A DNA stretch of 64,000 nucleotides from Rhodococcoides trifolii (GTDB lineage: Bacteria > Actinomycetota > Actinomycetes > Mycobacteriales > Mycobacteriaceae). The notes beneath the pieces were generated by a model. That model was not told the origin of the DNA, ran no database searches, and saw nothing but the letters and a program-made list of their open reading frames with translations. Positions 32,663 through 42,216 of this stretch are shown piece after piece (position 1 is the stretch's first letter; each line of letters starts with the position of its first letter). Location of the stretch: positions 1,302,001-1,366,000 of the forward strand of contig NZ_BMCU01000001.1 of the NCBI RefSeq assembly GCF_014635345.1. The letters are read 5' to 3'. Position numbers and translations under genes: made by a program.

Positions 32663-35600
32663 CGCTGCGGAAGAGGGCCGCCTTCTTCTCCTTCAGGGCC
32701 ATCACCTTCTCCTCGATGGTCCCGCGCGCGACGTAGCGGTTCACGAACACGGTCTTCGTCTGGCCGATGCGGTGGGTTCGGTCGACGGCCTGCGCCTCGG
32801 TGGCGGGGTTCCACCAGGGGTCGAGGACGAAGCAGTAGTCGGCTTCGGTGAGGGTCAAACCGACACCGCCTGCCTTCAACGAGATCAGGAAGACCGGCGC
32901 CGAACCCTCGCGGAATCGTTCGATGACCGACCCGCGGTTGCGGGTGCGACCGTCGAGGTATTCGGTCTCGATGCCGCTGTCGGACAACCGCTCTCGCACG
33001 CGCGTCAGATAGCTGGTGAACTGGCTGAACACCAGCGCCCGGTGCCCACCGGCGATGACCTCTTCCAGTTGATCGACGAGTTCGTCCGTCTTGGAGCTCG
33101 GAATATCGTAGTGGGCAGGGTCGATCAGGACAGGGTCCAGAGCCAGTTGGCGCAGCAAGGTCAACGACGTCAGAATGGTGAAGCGATTCTTGTCCAGCTC
33201 GCCCAGCAGTCCGAGGATCTTCTGCCGCTCGCGGTTGAACGTGACGTCGTAGAGCCGTTGGTGCGCCGGGTTCAGATCGACTTCGACGGTCACTTCCTGC
33301 TTCGGGGGCAGATCGGTGGCGACGAACTCCTTGGTGCGGCGCATGACGAGCGGCCGTATCCGTCGACGCAGACGAGCGAGAACGTCACTGTCACCGTCGT
33401 TTTCGATCGGTCGGCGGTACATGTCCGTAAACACCTTAGGCGACGGGAACAACCCGGGTGACGTGATGGACAGCAACGACCACAACTCCATGACGCTGTT
33501 CTCCATGGGTGTACCGGTGATGGCCAGCTTGAACGGCGTGTCCAGCCGACGCGCACACTGATACGACTTGCCCTGGTGGTTCTTGACCGACTGCGCTTCG
33601 TCCAAGACGAGTCCCGACCATGTGCGGGAATCGAAGTCGTCGAAATCGATGCGAAAAATGGTGTACGAAGTGACGACGATGTCGGCGCCCTCGGTGATGT
33701 CGGCGACGCTCTGCCCGCGCCGGGCCATCGTCTCCGACGCGGTGACCACACGCAGGCCGGGGGTGAAGGTGGCAGCTTCGCGCGCCCAGTTGTGCACGAC
33801 GCTGGTGGGCGCGACGATCAGGAACGGAGACGCCAACGTCGACGTCTCCGAGAGCGTCTGAACGAGGGCCAACGTCTGAATGGTCTTGCCGAGTCCCATG
33901 TCGTCGGCCAGAATTCCGCCGAGACCGTGGTTGTAGACGAACGAGAGCCAGGTCAACCCTTCGAGCTGATAGGTGCGCAGCGTGGCATCCAGCCCCAGTG
34001 GCGGCTTCACCGGCTCCACCTCGTCGAGCGTCAGCAGCCCCGACACCTGCGCCTGCCAGGCTTCCGCCTGTGAGGTCACGACACCGAGTGCGGCGAACTC
34101 GTCCCACAGCCCGACCTGAAACCGGCTCAAGCGCAACGAGTTACCGGGCGCATCCTGCAGCGAGCGCGCCTCCTCGACCAGGGCACGCAATCGCGTCAAG
34201 TGCTCCGACGCGAGATCGAAGTACCGACCGTCGTTCAGGATGAGGTGCGAATCACCGCGCGCAATTCCCGAAATGACCTCGGCCACGGGCACGCTGGTTC
34301 CGTCGACCACGACGTCGATGCCGAGGTCGAACCAGTCGTTGCTGCCCTTGATCGAACTGGTGCTCACCGAGATCGCCACGTCGTCGCTGACGTCCTCGAA
34401 GGACGGCGGCTCCCCGGTCACGATCACCGTGACACCGTCGATCGCGTCCAACGCGGGAACTCCGTGCGAAATCAACTGCGCTGCATCGAAACCCGTTCGC
34501 ACGAACGATCGCAGCATGCCACCGAGCGACGGGACGTCGAGAATGTCCGCGACGGCGGTGAGCAGCGCGAGTTCGGCGGAGGTGTTTCGGTTCGCGTCGG
34601 CGACGGGTGCACGTTCGGTCGAGACGTACATCGGCACGGTATCGATGGTGTAGTGCCACTGTCCCGACACCGTCACCCGGTGCCCGGGGGTGTAGGTCAT
34701 CACCAGATCCAGTGCAGGACCGGTGATCACGGGCTCGCGGAACGACGAATCAGACGAGACCACCGACGTCGTCCGTCTGATGGCGGGTAGGTAGCGAGAG
34801 GAGAAGGAGTCGCGGTCCTCGCGCGGGACCATCAGCCCACCCTCCGTCGTCGCGATCGAGATCAGCGCCGACGGAACGGGAGTGGACATGCGGGCCAATC
34901 GAAACGGGCGTTTCGCGAGCTCGTCCGTCGTCGACGGGTCCCAGTGGACCAGACCCGTGCCGTCGTCACCGACGAACGAGAACGCCGAGCTGGGGAGGGT
35001 CGCGTCGTCCACCGCGGTGCGCCCCGTGACGGTCAGCGAACCCGAATCATGGGACACCACATCGACTTCGAAGGTGGCAGTCTCGATGGGCGGGATGTCG
35101 CCCAGCGTGCGCGTGGCGTGCATCAGTGGCAATCCAGCGTCGTGCGCACTGTCCAACACGCTCCACATCGACCGGCCGGGCAGATCGCCGAGGTCGAGGT
35201 TGCCGATCTGTTGATACGAATAGCGTGAGCGCCCTGCACGCGACTTCACCAGATGCAGCGAGTAGAGCTCCTCGAGAATCTCGAGTTGCTCGGCGAAACC
35301 GCGTTCCTGCGAGTACGGCATTCGGTCCCACGCGATGCCCGTGGTGGCCCATGCGCCGGTGCGTCCCCGTCGCAGCGGACGGGCGAGAAGACGGACCGAG
35401 CCGGCGTGCTCCTTGGTCGTCGCCAACGAGAGCTGCAAGGCCAGATGGGGCTGCTCGCTGTCCTCGTCGACAAGCGGTTCGAGGACCTTGGTCCAGTGCG
35501 ACGGCGCGGGAGCGGTGGTGACCGCCGAGCGGATGGCGTGCAGCACGACGGCCGCGGCGTGCTTGCAGCGAACCTGCATCGGGCACGAGCACGAGGTGCG

Positions 35601-35828
35601 GGCGATCCCGGTGAACGCGTCGTTCTCGACGATCACGTCCACGCGAGTCTCGTACGGCACCGCGCGCTGCCCACGCACTCGGGCGCGCAGCGACGTCCCG
35701 TCCCACTCCAACGCGGACACCCGACCGGCGCGGGCGTACGCGTCGCCGCGGGAGTAGCTGTCACCGGTGAAGGTCCGCTTGATTGCGGTGGGTGCGGTGA
35801 CGGAGAGGCGAGGCAGAGAAGAGGTCAT
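32595..35828 (-). CDS. SWIM zinc-finger + SNF2-family helicase (DEAD/DEAH ATPase)
   Basis: 1077 residues from ATG 35828. A SWIM finger (Cys80, Cys82, Cys88, His90 in CSCPMQVRCKH) is followed by a long helicase-accessory region and a C-terminal SNF2 motor: LADDMGLGKTIQTL (motif I), LDEAQSVKN (II), MRRTK, VFSQFTSYL (V region) and AVDRTHRIGQTK (VI). Bacterial SWIM-SNF2 proteins are RapA-like remodellers that act on RNA polymerase or DNA during stress and repair. Divergent from a LuxR response regulator with a ~48-nt gap. The ORF upstream of ATG 35828 belongs to another frame. Confidence 0.93.
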   Translation of the reverse strand: MTSSLPRLSVTAPTAIKRTFTGDSYSRGDAYARAGRVSALEWDGTSLRARVRGQRAVPYETRVDVIVENDAFTGIARTSCSCPMQVRCKHAAAVVLHAIRSAVTTAPAPSHWTKVLEPLVDEDSEQPHLALQLSLATTKEHAGSVRLLARPLRRGRTGAWATTGIAWDRMPYSQERGFAEQLEILEELYSLHLVKSRAGRSRYSYQQIGNLDLGDLPGRSMWSVLDSAHDAGLPLMHATRTLGDIPPIETATFEVDVVSHDSGSLTVTGRTAVDDATLPSSAFSFVGDDGTGLVHWDPSTTDELAKRPFRLARMSTPVPSALISIATTEGGLMVPREDRDSFSSRYLPAIRRTTSVVSSDSSFREPVITGPALDLVMTYTPGHRVTVSGQWHYTIDTVPMYVSTERAPVADANRNTSAELALLTAVADILDVPSLGGMLRSFVRTGFDAAQLISHGVPALDAIDGVTVIVTGEPPSFEDVSDDVAISVSTSSIKGSNDWFDLGIDVVVDGTSVPVAEVISGIARGDSHLILNDGRYFDLASEHLTRLRALVEEARSLQDAPGNSLRLSRFQVGLWDEFAALGVVTSQAEAWQAQVSGLLTLDEVEPVKPPLGLDATLRTYQLEGLTWLSFVYNHGLGGILADDMGLGKTIQTLALVQTLSETSTLASPFLIVAPTSVVHNWAREAATFTPGLRVVTASETMARRGQSVADITEGADIVVTSYTIFRIDFDDFDSRTWSGLVLDEAQSVKNHQGKSYQCARRLDTPFKLAITGTPMENSVMELWSLLSITSPGLFPSPKVFTDMYRRPIENDGDSDVLARLRRRIRPLVMRRTKEFVATDLPPKQEVTVEVDLNPAHQRLYDVTFNRERQKILGLLGELDKNRFTILTSLTLLRQLALDPVLIDPAHYDIPSSKTDELVDQLEEVIAGGHRALVFSQFTSYLTRVRERLSDSGIETEYLDGRTRNRGSVIERFREGSAPVFLISLKAGGVGLTLTEADYCFVLDPWWNPATEAQAVDRTHRIGQTKTVFVNRYVARGTIEEKVMALKEKKAALFRSVMDDGAAFGSSLSADDIRGLVE

Positions 35829-35876
35829 CGCCCACGACACTAGGCGAGAGCGTGAAGGGTGCGACAGAATCACCGG

Positions 35877-36542
35877 ATGCACCGACAGGAACTGGGCGCG
35901 CGGGTACTGCGGATCGGGGTCGTCGACGACCATCACTCGATCGTTCGGGGCCTCGCGTCGATCGCCGACGAGCACGAGGACATGTCGGTCGTGGCCGGCG
36001 CGGAGACCGTGGCCGAGCTACTGACCGAAGTCGACGACCTGGACCTGGTGGTGCTCGACCTCCGACTGGCCGACGGTTCCTCCCCGCGAGCGAACGTCGA
36101 ACGCCTGCGCGATGCCGGGATGAAGACACTGGTGTACACCTCGGGAGACGAGCCCTACCTGGTGCGTCAGGCCGCCGCCGCGGGTGTGCTCGGGGTGCTG
36201 CGGAAGTCGGCGCGCCCGTCGGAGATCGTCGACGCCATCCGGTGCGCGGCGGCGGGGGAGCAGTTCGCCACGATGGACTGGGCCGCGGCCATCGATTCCG
36301 ACGAGGACTTCGTCGATCTTCCGCCGAGGTTGCGTCAGGTCCTGGAGCTGTACGCGGCGGGGGAGCCGACCAGTCGGGTGGCCGCGCAGACGGAGCTGTC
36401 GACGGAGACCGTCAACGCGTACGTCGGGCGAATCCGCGCCAAGTACAGCGCGGTGGGGCGTCCCGCGCCGACGAAGACAGATCTGTACAAACGAGCGATC
36501 GAGGACGGCTGGCTGCCCATTCCGCGGCGCTTCCGGCGCTGA
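35877..36542 (+). CDS. LuxR/NarL-type response regulator (no kinase nearby)
   Basis: 221 residues. Receiver domain with acidic pocket DDHH, phospho-Asp in LVVLDLRLAD, Thr/Ser in YTSGDE and Lys in LRKSARP; then a C-terminal NarL-like helix-turn-helix (LPPRLRQVLELYAAG ... TSRVAAQTELSTETVNAYVGRIRAKY). ATG 35877 is used; an in-frame GTG at 35859 is an alternative, and neither has a clear ribosome site. It starts 48 nt from the divergent SNF2 gene and lies 20 nt before poxB. No histidine kinase is in the window, so it may be an orphan. Confidence 0.85.
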   Translation: MHRQELGARVLRIGVVDDHHSIVRGLASIADEHEDMSVVAGAETVAELLTEVDDLDLVVLDLRLADGSSPRANVERLRDAGMKTLVYTSGDEPYLVRQAAAAGVLGVLRKSARPSEIVDAIRCAAAGEQFATMDWAAAIDSDEDFVDLPPRLRQVLELYAAGEPTSRVAAQTELSTETVNAYVGRIRAKYSAVGRPAPTKTDLYKRAIEDGWLPIPRRFRR

Positions 36543-36562
36543 TCTGCCGCATACTGTCGGCC

Positions 36563-38296
36563 ATGGCAACCGTCGCAGACCATTACGTCCAGACCCTGAC
36601 CGAGAGTGGCGTGACCCACGTCTACGGTCTTCCCGGAGATTCACTGAACGGCTTCACCGACGCGATCCGTCGGCACGAGGGCATGACGTGGCAGCACGTC
36701 CGCAACGAGGAGACCGCAGCGTTCGCCGCCGCCGGTGACGCCGCGATCACGGGCGAACTCGCGGTGTGTGCCGGTAGTTGCGGACCCGGCAACTTGCATT
36801 TGATCAACGGGTTGTTCGACGCGCACCGCAGCCGCGTGCCGGTCCTGGCGATCGCCGCCCACATTCCGCGCAGCGAGATCGGGTCGCAGTATTTTCAGGA
36901 AACGCACCCGCAGAGCCTGTTTCAGGAATGCAGCGTCTTCTGCGAACTGGTCAGCGACCCCGACATGGCCGAGCATGTTCTCGCCATGGCGATGCGCGCC
37001 GCCATCGAGGAGCGCGGCGTCGCGGTCGTGGTGGTGCCGGGCGAAATCTTCCTCGCGCACGCCGAGCAGAAGAAGGCGACGCCGGCCATCCGCGCCACCA
37101 CCTCGCACGTACGCCCCGACGACGCGTCGCTCGATCACGCTGCCTCGATCCTGAACGCGGGCAGCAACATCACGATTCTGGCCGGCGCCGGTGTGGCCGG
37201 AGCGCACCAGCAGTTGCTCGACATCGCCGGTGCGCTCAACGCCCCGGTAGTGCACGCCCTGCGCGGCAAAGAGCATGTGGAATACGACAATCCGTACGAC
37301 GTCGGTATGACGGGTCTGCTCGGCTTCGCCTCGGGATACCGCGCCATCTCCCACGCCGATGTACTGCTGATGCTGGGCACCGACTTTCCCTACCGCAACT
37401 TCTACCCCGACGACGCGAAGATCATCCAGGTGGACATCCGCGGGCAGAATCTAGGCCGCAGAGCAACGTTGGACGTCGGTCTCGTCGGGACCGTGGCCGA
37501 CACCGTCGACGCGCTGCTGCCGCGCATCCACGCGAAGACCGACCGGGAACATCTGGACAAGTCCCTGAAGCACTACCGCAAGACACGAAAGAACCTCGAT
37601 TCCTTCGCCGTCGACGATCGACACCGCACCCCCATACGGCCGGAGTATTTGGCGCGCTTGGCAAACGAGCTCGCCGACGACGACGCGGTCTTCACCGTCG
37701 ACGTCGGCTCGCCCGTCGTGTGGGCCGCGCGGTACCTCACGATGAACGGCAAGCGCCGACTCCTCGGATCCTTCAACCACGGCTCGATGGCCTGCGCGCT
37801 GCCGCTGGCCATCGGAGCGCAGACGGCGCAGCCGGGCCGACAGGTGGTGGCGTTCGCCGGTGACGGTGGACTGACCATGGGCTTCGGTGAGCTGATCACG
37901 TTGATGCAGAGCGGGTTACCGGTCAAGGTGATCATTTTCGACAACTCGTCGCTGAACTTCGTCGAGCTGGAGATGAAGGCCGCCGGCATCGTCAACTACG
38001 GCACCGATCTGAAGAACCCCGACTTCGGTGCGGTCGCCAGGGCGCTGGGGATGTTCGGTCGGCGGGTGGAGAAGCCGCAGGATCTCGAGGCCGCTCTCAC
38101 CGAGGCGTTCGCGTACGACGGGCCGGCCGTGATCGACGTCGTCACCGCGGCGCAGGAGCTGTCCATTCCGCCCAAGATCACCTTGGAACAGGCAAAAGGC
38201 TTCACCCTCTACGGCATTCGGACGATTCTGTCCGGGCGCGCGGACGAGCTGGTCGACCTTGCCGACACCAATGTCCTACGCCGCATCTTCGACTAG
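36563..38296 (+). CDS. poxB: pyruvate:quinone oxidoreductase (PoxB)
   Basis: A 577-residue ThDP/FAD enzyme oxidising pyruvate to acetate and CO2 with electrons to quinone at the membrane. ThDP motif is GDGGLTMGFGELITLMQSGLPVKVIIFDNSSLN (GDG...NN type), with catalytic Glu in RNEETAAFAAAG; FAD-binding region around AGAGVAGAHQQLLDIAG; C-terminal membrane-binding-like tail LRRIFD. Length equals E. coli PoxB (572). Its start lies 20 nt after the response regulator stop, so the two are likely an operon. It converges with DUF5996 by a 4-nt overlap. Confidence 0.95.
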   Translation: MATVADHYVQTLTESGVTHVYGLPGDSLNGFTDAIRRHEGMTWQHVRNEETAAFAAAGDAAITGELAVCAGSCGPGNLHLINGLFDAHRSRVPVLAIAAHIPRSEIGSQYFQETHPQSLFQECSVFCELVSDPDMAEHVLAMAMRAAIEERGVAVVVVPGEIFLAHAEQKKATPAIRATTSHVRPDDASLDHAASILNAGSNITILAGAGVAGAHQQLLDIAGALNAPVVHALRGKEHVEYDNPYDVGMTGLLGFASGYRAISHADVLLMLGTDFPYRNFYPDDAKIIQVDIRGQNLGRRATLDVGLVGTVADTVDALLPRIHAKTDREHLDKSLKHYRKTRKNLDSFAVDDRHRTPIRPEYLARLANELADDDAVFTVDVGSPVVWAARYLTMNGKRRLLGSFNHGSMACALPLAIGAQTAQPGRQVVAFAGDGGLTMGFGELITLMQSGLPVKVIIFDNSSLNFVELEMKAAGIVNYGTDLKNPDFGAVARALGMFGRRVEKPQDLEAALTEAFAYDGPAVIDVVTAAQELSIPPKITLEQAKGFTLYGIRTILSGRADELVDLADTNVLRRIFD

Positions 38297-39192
38297 AAGA
38301 TCACCGCGTCCGACCACTCACCGAGTTCGGCGGCCACGCGGTAGGTCGATTCGAGGAACTCCATCAGGAGCGCATCCGGGTCGGCCGCCGCGCGGACTTC
38401 GGCGTAGGGAAGCACGTATTCACCGAGCGCATTGTCGTAGAAAGCAGCGTCGGGGGTGATGGTGCGCGCGTCGAACCCGATCGGCGACGGGTACGCGTAC
38501 GAGTAGAAGACGCCCTCGTCCGCGCCACCCGGCCAGTAGCCGCAGCTCGAGACCTCGTCGCTGTACGCCTCGGTCATCACCCAGTCCGGGCAGTTGGGGA
38601 TGCCACCGGGGTGCGGCTCGGCTTTCCGTCCGGAAAAGCGCGTGACGGCCAGATCGAAAGCGCCCCAGAAGAAGTGCACCGGGCTCGCCTTTCCACGGAA
38701 GCGTCCGCGGAAGTCGGAGAACACGCGATGCGCACTGACCAACGACGTCCAGAAATCCGTCATGGCGTCGGCGTCGTAGCTCGCGTGTTCGGTGTCGTCC
38801 TCGAATGGGATTGCGTGTACCAGTTCGACCGGAACGGGATTGATGGCCACGTCGATGTCGAGATCGGCCAGCAGCGAACGGAATTCGGCGTAGAAGTCGG
38901 CCACGGTGCGCGGCGCGAGCACCATGCTGCGTGATCGACCGTCCGTCGTCAGGATGGTCAGGGTGTGCGCGCGGAAATCCATACGTATCTCGATGCCGAT
39001 GGACTTGTAGGGCATCAGTGAGGTCGTCAGCCCCGTGGCGTCGACGTAGAGGGGGACGCCCCACCAGTGGTTGACGTCCGGGGCCAGCGCGAGGCGCACC
39101 TTCCCGACGATCTGAGTCCACAGGTGAACGGTGTCGCGGGTGGCGATCCAGTTTTCGACGGGAAGTGCGGGCCAGGCAGCGTTCTCGGTCAT
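38293..39192 (-). CDS. DUF5996 family protein
   Basis: 299 residues. It matches DUF5996 by WPALPVENWIATRDTVHLWTQIVGKVRLALAP at the start, NHWWGVPLYV, ISSCGYWPG-like SSCGYWPGGAD and FYSYAYPSP. No catalytic motif is recognised; function unknown. No signal or membrane segment. ATG 39192. It is divergent from the amylosucrase-like gene with a 41-nt gap and converges with poxB. Confidence 0.9.
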   Translation of the reverse strand: MTENAAWPALPVENWIATRDTVHLWTQIVGKVRLALAPDVNHWWGVPLYVDATGLTTSLMPYKSIGIEIRMDFRAHTLTILTTDGRSRSMVLAPRTVADFYAEFRSLLADLDIDVAINPVPVELVHAIPFEDDTEHASYDADAMTDFWTSLVSAHRVFSDFRGRFRGKASPVHFFWGAFDLAVTRFSGRKAEPHPGGIPNCPDWVMTEAYSDEVSSCGYWPGGADEGVFYSYAYPSPIGFDARTITPDAAFYDNALGEYVLPYAEVRAAADPDALLMEFLESTYRVAAELGEWSDAVIF

Positions 39193-39233
39193 GGCCCATA
39201 CTCTGGCACGTCGACCCGTGAAATGATCGCTTC

Positions 39234-41135
39234 ATGGCAACTCCCGACGCGGTGTACGACGCAGTGCGCGACATCCTTGCCGATGCCCCGGTCCATCAGC
39301 GCAAGTCGTTCGAGTTGCGGCTCGAGCGATGGTGGCCCGACCTGCACGATGCCGTCACCGCGCTGTATCCCGACCCCGACCACGTCGCGCTGCGATTGGT
39401 GTCCGTCGCAGCGCACGGGTTCGTCGCCCGACCGGCAGACCTGCACCGCCTCGACGAGCGCCGACTGCTTCGCCCCGACTGGTTCCAGCGGCCCGACATG
39501 TTCGGGTACGCCTGCTACGTCGATCGCTACGGCGGCACCCTCGCCGGAGTGGGCGATCGACTCGACCACCTCACCGATCTCGGCGTCACGTACCTGCATC
39601 TGATGCCTCTGCTGACGCCGCGGCCGGGAGACAACGACGGCGGGTACGCCGTCATGGACTACCGCACCGTCCGCTCGGATCTCGGCACGAACGACGACCT
39701 GTCCGATCTGTGCTCGAAGCTTCGCGAGCGTGGTATCAGTCCGGTCATCGACCTCGTACTCAATCATGTAGCGCGTGAACACGAGTGGGCTGTCGAGGCG
39801 CGTGCGGGTGACGCCGCGCGCCGTGACTATTTCCTGCTCTATCCGGACCGGACGACACCCGATGCGTACGAGCGCACTCTCCCCGAGGTCTTTCCCGATT
39901 TCGCGCCGGGGAGTTTCACTCTCGACCCCGATCTGAACGAATGGGTCTGGACGACGTTCAACGAGTGGCAATGGGACCTGAACTGGGCCAATCCAGCGGT
40001 TCTCGTCGAATTCGCCGACATCGTCATGCATCTCGCGAATCTCGGTGTCGAGGTGTTGCGCCTCGACGCCATCGCGTTCCTCTGGAAGCGGCTCGGAACC
40101 AATTGCCAGAACCAGCCCGAGGTGCACGCCATCACGCAGGCGCTGCGGGCCACTGCTCGGTTGGCGGCGCCCGCGGTGTTGTTCAAGGCCGAGGCCATCG
40201 TCGGCCCACGCGAGTTGCTGCCGTATCTCGGAGCCGGTCGACACACGGGGCGAGTGTCCGACATCGCCTACCACAACAGCCTCATGGTGCAGGTGTGGTC
40301 GATGCTGGCCACCGGGCGGACCGATCTGGCGGTGCACGCACTGTCGTCGCTGCCGCCGACCCCGCCGAGCGGCACCTGGGTCACGTACGTCCGCTGTCAC
40401 GACGACATCGGGTGGGCCATCGACGACGCCGACGCCGCGGCCGTGGGGGTGTCCGGGTTCGGGCACCGCAGCTTCCTGGCCGACTGGTACTCGGGCGAGT
40501 TCGACGGGTCCTGGGCCGAAGGGCTTGTCTTTCAACACAACCGGGAGACCGGGGACCGTCGGATCAGCGGTGCTGCCGCGGCGCTGGCCGGACTGCGGAC
40601 CGACCGGGACCACGCTCTGGCGCGACTGTTCCTCGCGCACGCGATCATTGCGGTCTGGGGCGGGATGCCGGTCGTGTGGAGCGGCGACGAGATCGGCCAC
40701 CTCGGTGATCCAGACTGGGCGTCGGAAGACGGCCACTCCGGCGACAACCGGTGGGTGCACCGCCCACGTGTCACCGACGCCGACCGCGCCCGACGGCTCG
40801 AACCGGGGACCGACGCGGGCCGCGTGTTCGACGGCCTCGCCCACATCGCCCGGATCCGCGCCGATCTGCCGATGCTGCACGCCGAAGCGCCCGTGGAAGT
40901 GCTGACCGACGCCCCCGACGGGCTGCTTGCCGTTGTCCGGCGCCATCCGAGTGGGACCCTCGTCGGCCTGTTCAACGTGACCACGCGGCCGCTCCCGTTC
41001 CCGCGGTACCGATTCGACGACTATGCGGTGTTCGAGCCGCGTGAGGTGCTCTCGCAGCACGATCCGACGACCGACGCGGACGGGATGGTGTGGGTGCCCC
41101 CGTATGCGGCGTGGTGGGTGGTGGAGAGCCTCTAG
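39234..41135 (+). CDS. GH13 amylosucrase-like enzyme
   Basis: 633 residues. A GH13 subfamily 4 layout: N-terminal helical domain (1-90), then a (beta/alpha)8 barrel with nucleophile Asp278 (VLRLDAIAF), acid/base Glu320 (KAEAIVG) and third acid Asp390 (YVRCHDDIGW), and a C-terminal beta domain. Amylosucrases split sucrose and build alpha-1,4-glucan; close relatives hydrolyse sucrose, so the product cannot be fixed from this sequence alone. The ATG 39234 start follows a 41-nt spacer with the divergent DUF5996. It converges with the glyoxalase-fold gene by a 4-nt overlap. Confidence 0.9.
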   Translation: MATPDAVYDAVRDILADAPVHQRKSFELRLERWWPDLHDAVTALYPDPDHVALRLVSVAAHGFVARPADLHRLDERRLLRPDWFQRPDMFGYACYVDRYGGTLAGVGDRLDHLTDLGVTYLHLMPLLTPRPGDNDGGYAVMDYRTVRSDLGTNDDLSDLCSKLRERGISPVIDLVLNHVAREHEWAVEARAGDAARRDYFLLYPDRTTPDAYERTLPEVFPDFAPGSFTLDPDLNEWVWTTFNEWQWDLNWANPAVLVEFADIVMHLANLGVEVLRLDAIAFLWKRLGTNCQNQPEVHAITQALRATARLAAPAVLFKAEAIVGPRELLPYLGAGRHTGRVSDIAYHNSLMVQVWSMLATGRTDLAVHALSSLPPTPPSGTWVTYVRCHDDIGWAIDDADAAAVGVSGFGHRSFLADWYSGEFDGSWAEGLVFQHNRETGDRRISGAAAALAGLRTDRDHALARLFLAHAIIAVWGGMPVVWSGDEIGHLGDPDWASEDGHSGDNRWVHRPRVTDADRARRLEPGTDAGRVFDGLAHIARIRADLPMLHAEAPVEVLTDAPDGLLAVVRRHPSGTLVGLFNVTTRPLPFPRYRFDDYAVFEPREVLSQHDPTTDADGMVWVPPYAAWWVVESL

Positions 41136-41473
41136 TACTCGACGCGGAATCCGCCGAGGAACGTGATCTGGTTCCCGTCGGGATCCGAGACCGTGCAGAG
41201 CCGAACGCCCTTGTTCGCCTCCACGATCTCGCCGCTCATTCCGACCTCACGGAGATGCGTGTCCAGGTCGTCCACGGCCAGGTTGAGCTGGCCCCGGCCG
41301 GCGCGGTTCTCGTCGACCGTCACCTGCACCCACGCCTGTGGCAAGACCTGCCATTCGACCAGGCTCGGCATCGGATTGTTGTCGGCGTCGCGGCCGAACA
41401 GTTGCGCGTAGAACGAGCGCGCCGCGTCGATATCACTGACCGGCACCACAGCAAGGACATGTTGGATAGTCAT
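41132..41473 (-). CDS. VOC/glyoxalase-fold protein
   Basis: A 113-residue single VOC domain: DIDAARSFYAQLFGRDAD near the N-terminus, then GQLNLAVDDLDTHLREVGM, and the conserved SDPDGNQITFLGGF end. VOC members bind metal for isomerisation or ring cleavage, or act as resistance proteins; here the metal residues are not clear enough to assign. ATG 41473 starts MTIQHVLAVV; the longer ORF from 41572 reads through the tandem repeat and is rejected. Confidence 0.82.
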   Translation of the reverse strand: MTIQHVLAVVPVSDIDAARSFYAQLFGRDADNNPMPSLVEWQVLPQAWVQVTVDENRAGRGQLNLAVDDLDTHLREVGMSGEIVEANKGVRLCTVSDPDGNQITFLGGFRVEY

Positions 41474-41502
41474 GACGTTGTGACTGGAAGCGAAGCGGAA
41501 AT

Positions 41503-41556
41503 TCATCGGGCACAGTGGTCTCATCGGGCCCAGTGGTCTCATCGGGCACAGTGGTG
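41503..41556. repeat. 18-bp tandem repeat x3 between VOC and terD genes
   Basis: Three direct units of TCATCGGGCACAGTGGTC: unit 1 exact, unit 2 with one change (A to C), unit 3 ending in G. They fill most of the 113-nt divergent promoter region, 30 nt upstream of terD. A change in copy number would shift promoter spacing. Confidence 0.9.
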
Positions 41557-41586
41557 AGGACTCGGCAAACACGGAAGAGGTGCGGC

Positions 41587-42162
41587 ATGGCAGTGACCCT
41601 CGCCAAAGGTGGCAACGTCTCGTTGAGCAAGGAAGCGCCGGACATGACCGCGGTCAGCGTCGGGCTCGGGTGGGATGTGCGCTCCACCAGCGGCGGCGAC
41701 TACGACCTCGACGCCAGCGCGATCGGTCTGAACCCGTCGAAGAAGGCCCTCGGAGACCTGTGGTTCGTCTTCTACAACAACCTGAAGTCCCCCGACGGAG
41801 CGATCGAACACACCGGCGACAATCGGACCGGTGAGGGCGACGGTGACGACGAGGTGATCAACATCGACCTCCGCGCGCTCTCACCCGAGGTCGATTCGAT
41901 CGTGTTCCCCGTCTCCATTCACGACGCCGATGCGCAACGGCAGAACTTCGGACAGGTGGTGAACGCGTTCATTCGCGTGGTGAACCAGAACGACGGCAAG
42001 GAGATTGCCCGGTTCGATCTGTCCGAGGATGCGTCGACCGAGACCGCGATGGTGTTCGGCGAAATCTACCGACGCGGCGGCGAATGGAAATTCCGGGCGA
42101 TAGGGCAGGGATACGTCTCCGGCCTCGCCGGTATTGTCCGTGACTACGGGATCAACGTCTGA
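41587..42162 (+). CDS. terD: TerD family stress/tellurite-resistance protein
   Basis: A 191-residue TerD-domain Ca2+-binding protein: [11 protein letters not shown] start, [24 protein letters not shown], and the conserved Asp-rich [18 protein letters not shown] that binds calcium; ends in [19 protein letters not shown]. Ter proteins act with TerC in stress responses at the membrane. ATG 41587. The next gene (54 nt on) is a TerC-like DUF475 protein, so the pair is one module. Confidence 0.95.
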   Translation: MAVTLAKGGNVSLSKEAPDMTAVSVGLGWDVRSTSGGDYDLDASAIGLNPSKKALGDLWFVFYNNLKSPDGAIEHTGDNRTGEGDGDDEVINIDLRALSPEVDSIVFPVSIHDADAQRQNFGQVVNAFIRVVNQNDGKEIARFDLSEDASTETAMVFGEIYRRGGEWKFRAIGQGYVSGLAGIVRDYGINV

Positions 42163-42216
42163 AAAGACACCCCCGCAGGGTAATTCGGGCAAAACCGACA
42201 AAAGGGTTCTTCGACA

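Noticed and set aside
35852-36562. N-terminal extension of poxB back to 35852
   Set aside because: The extra ~237 codons are Arg/Gly rich and overlap the response regulator in another frame; PoxB homologues begin at MATVADHYV.
39189-41060. 623-codon minus-strand frame opposite the amylosucrase-like gene
   Set aside because: The + strand gene has all GH13 catalytic residues; the minus frame has none and resembles nothing.
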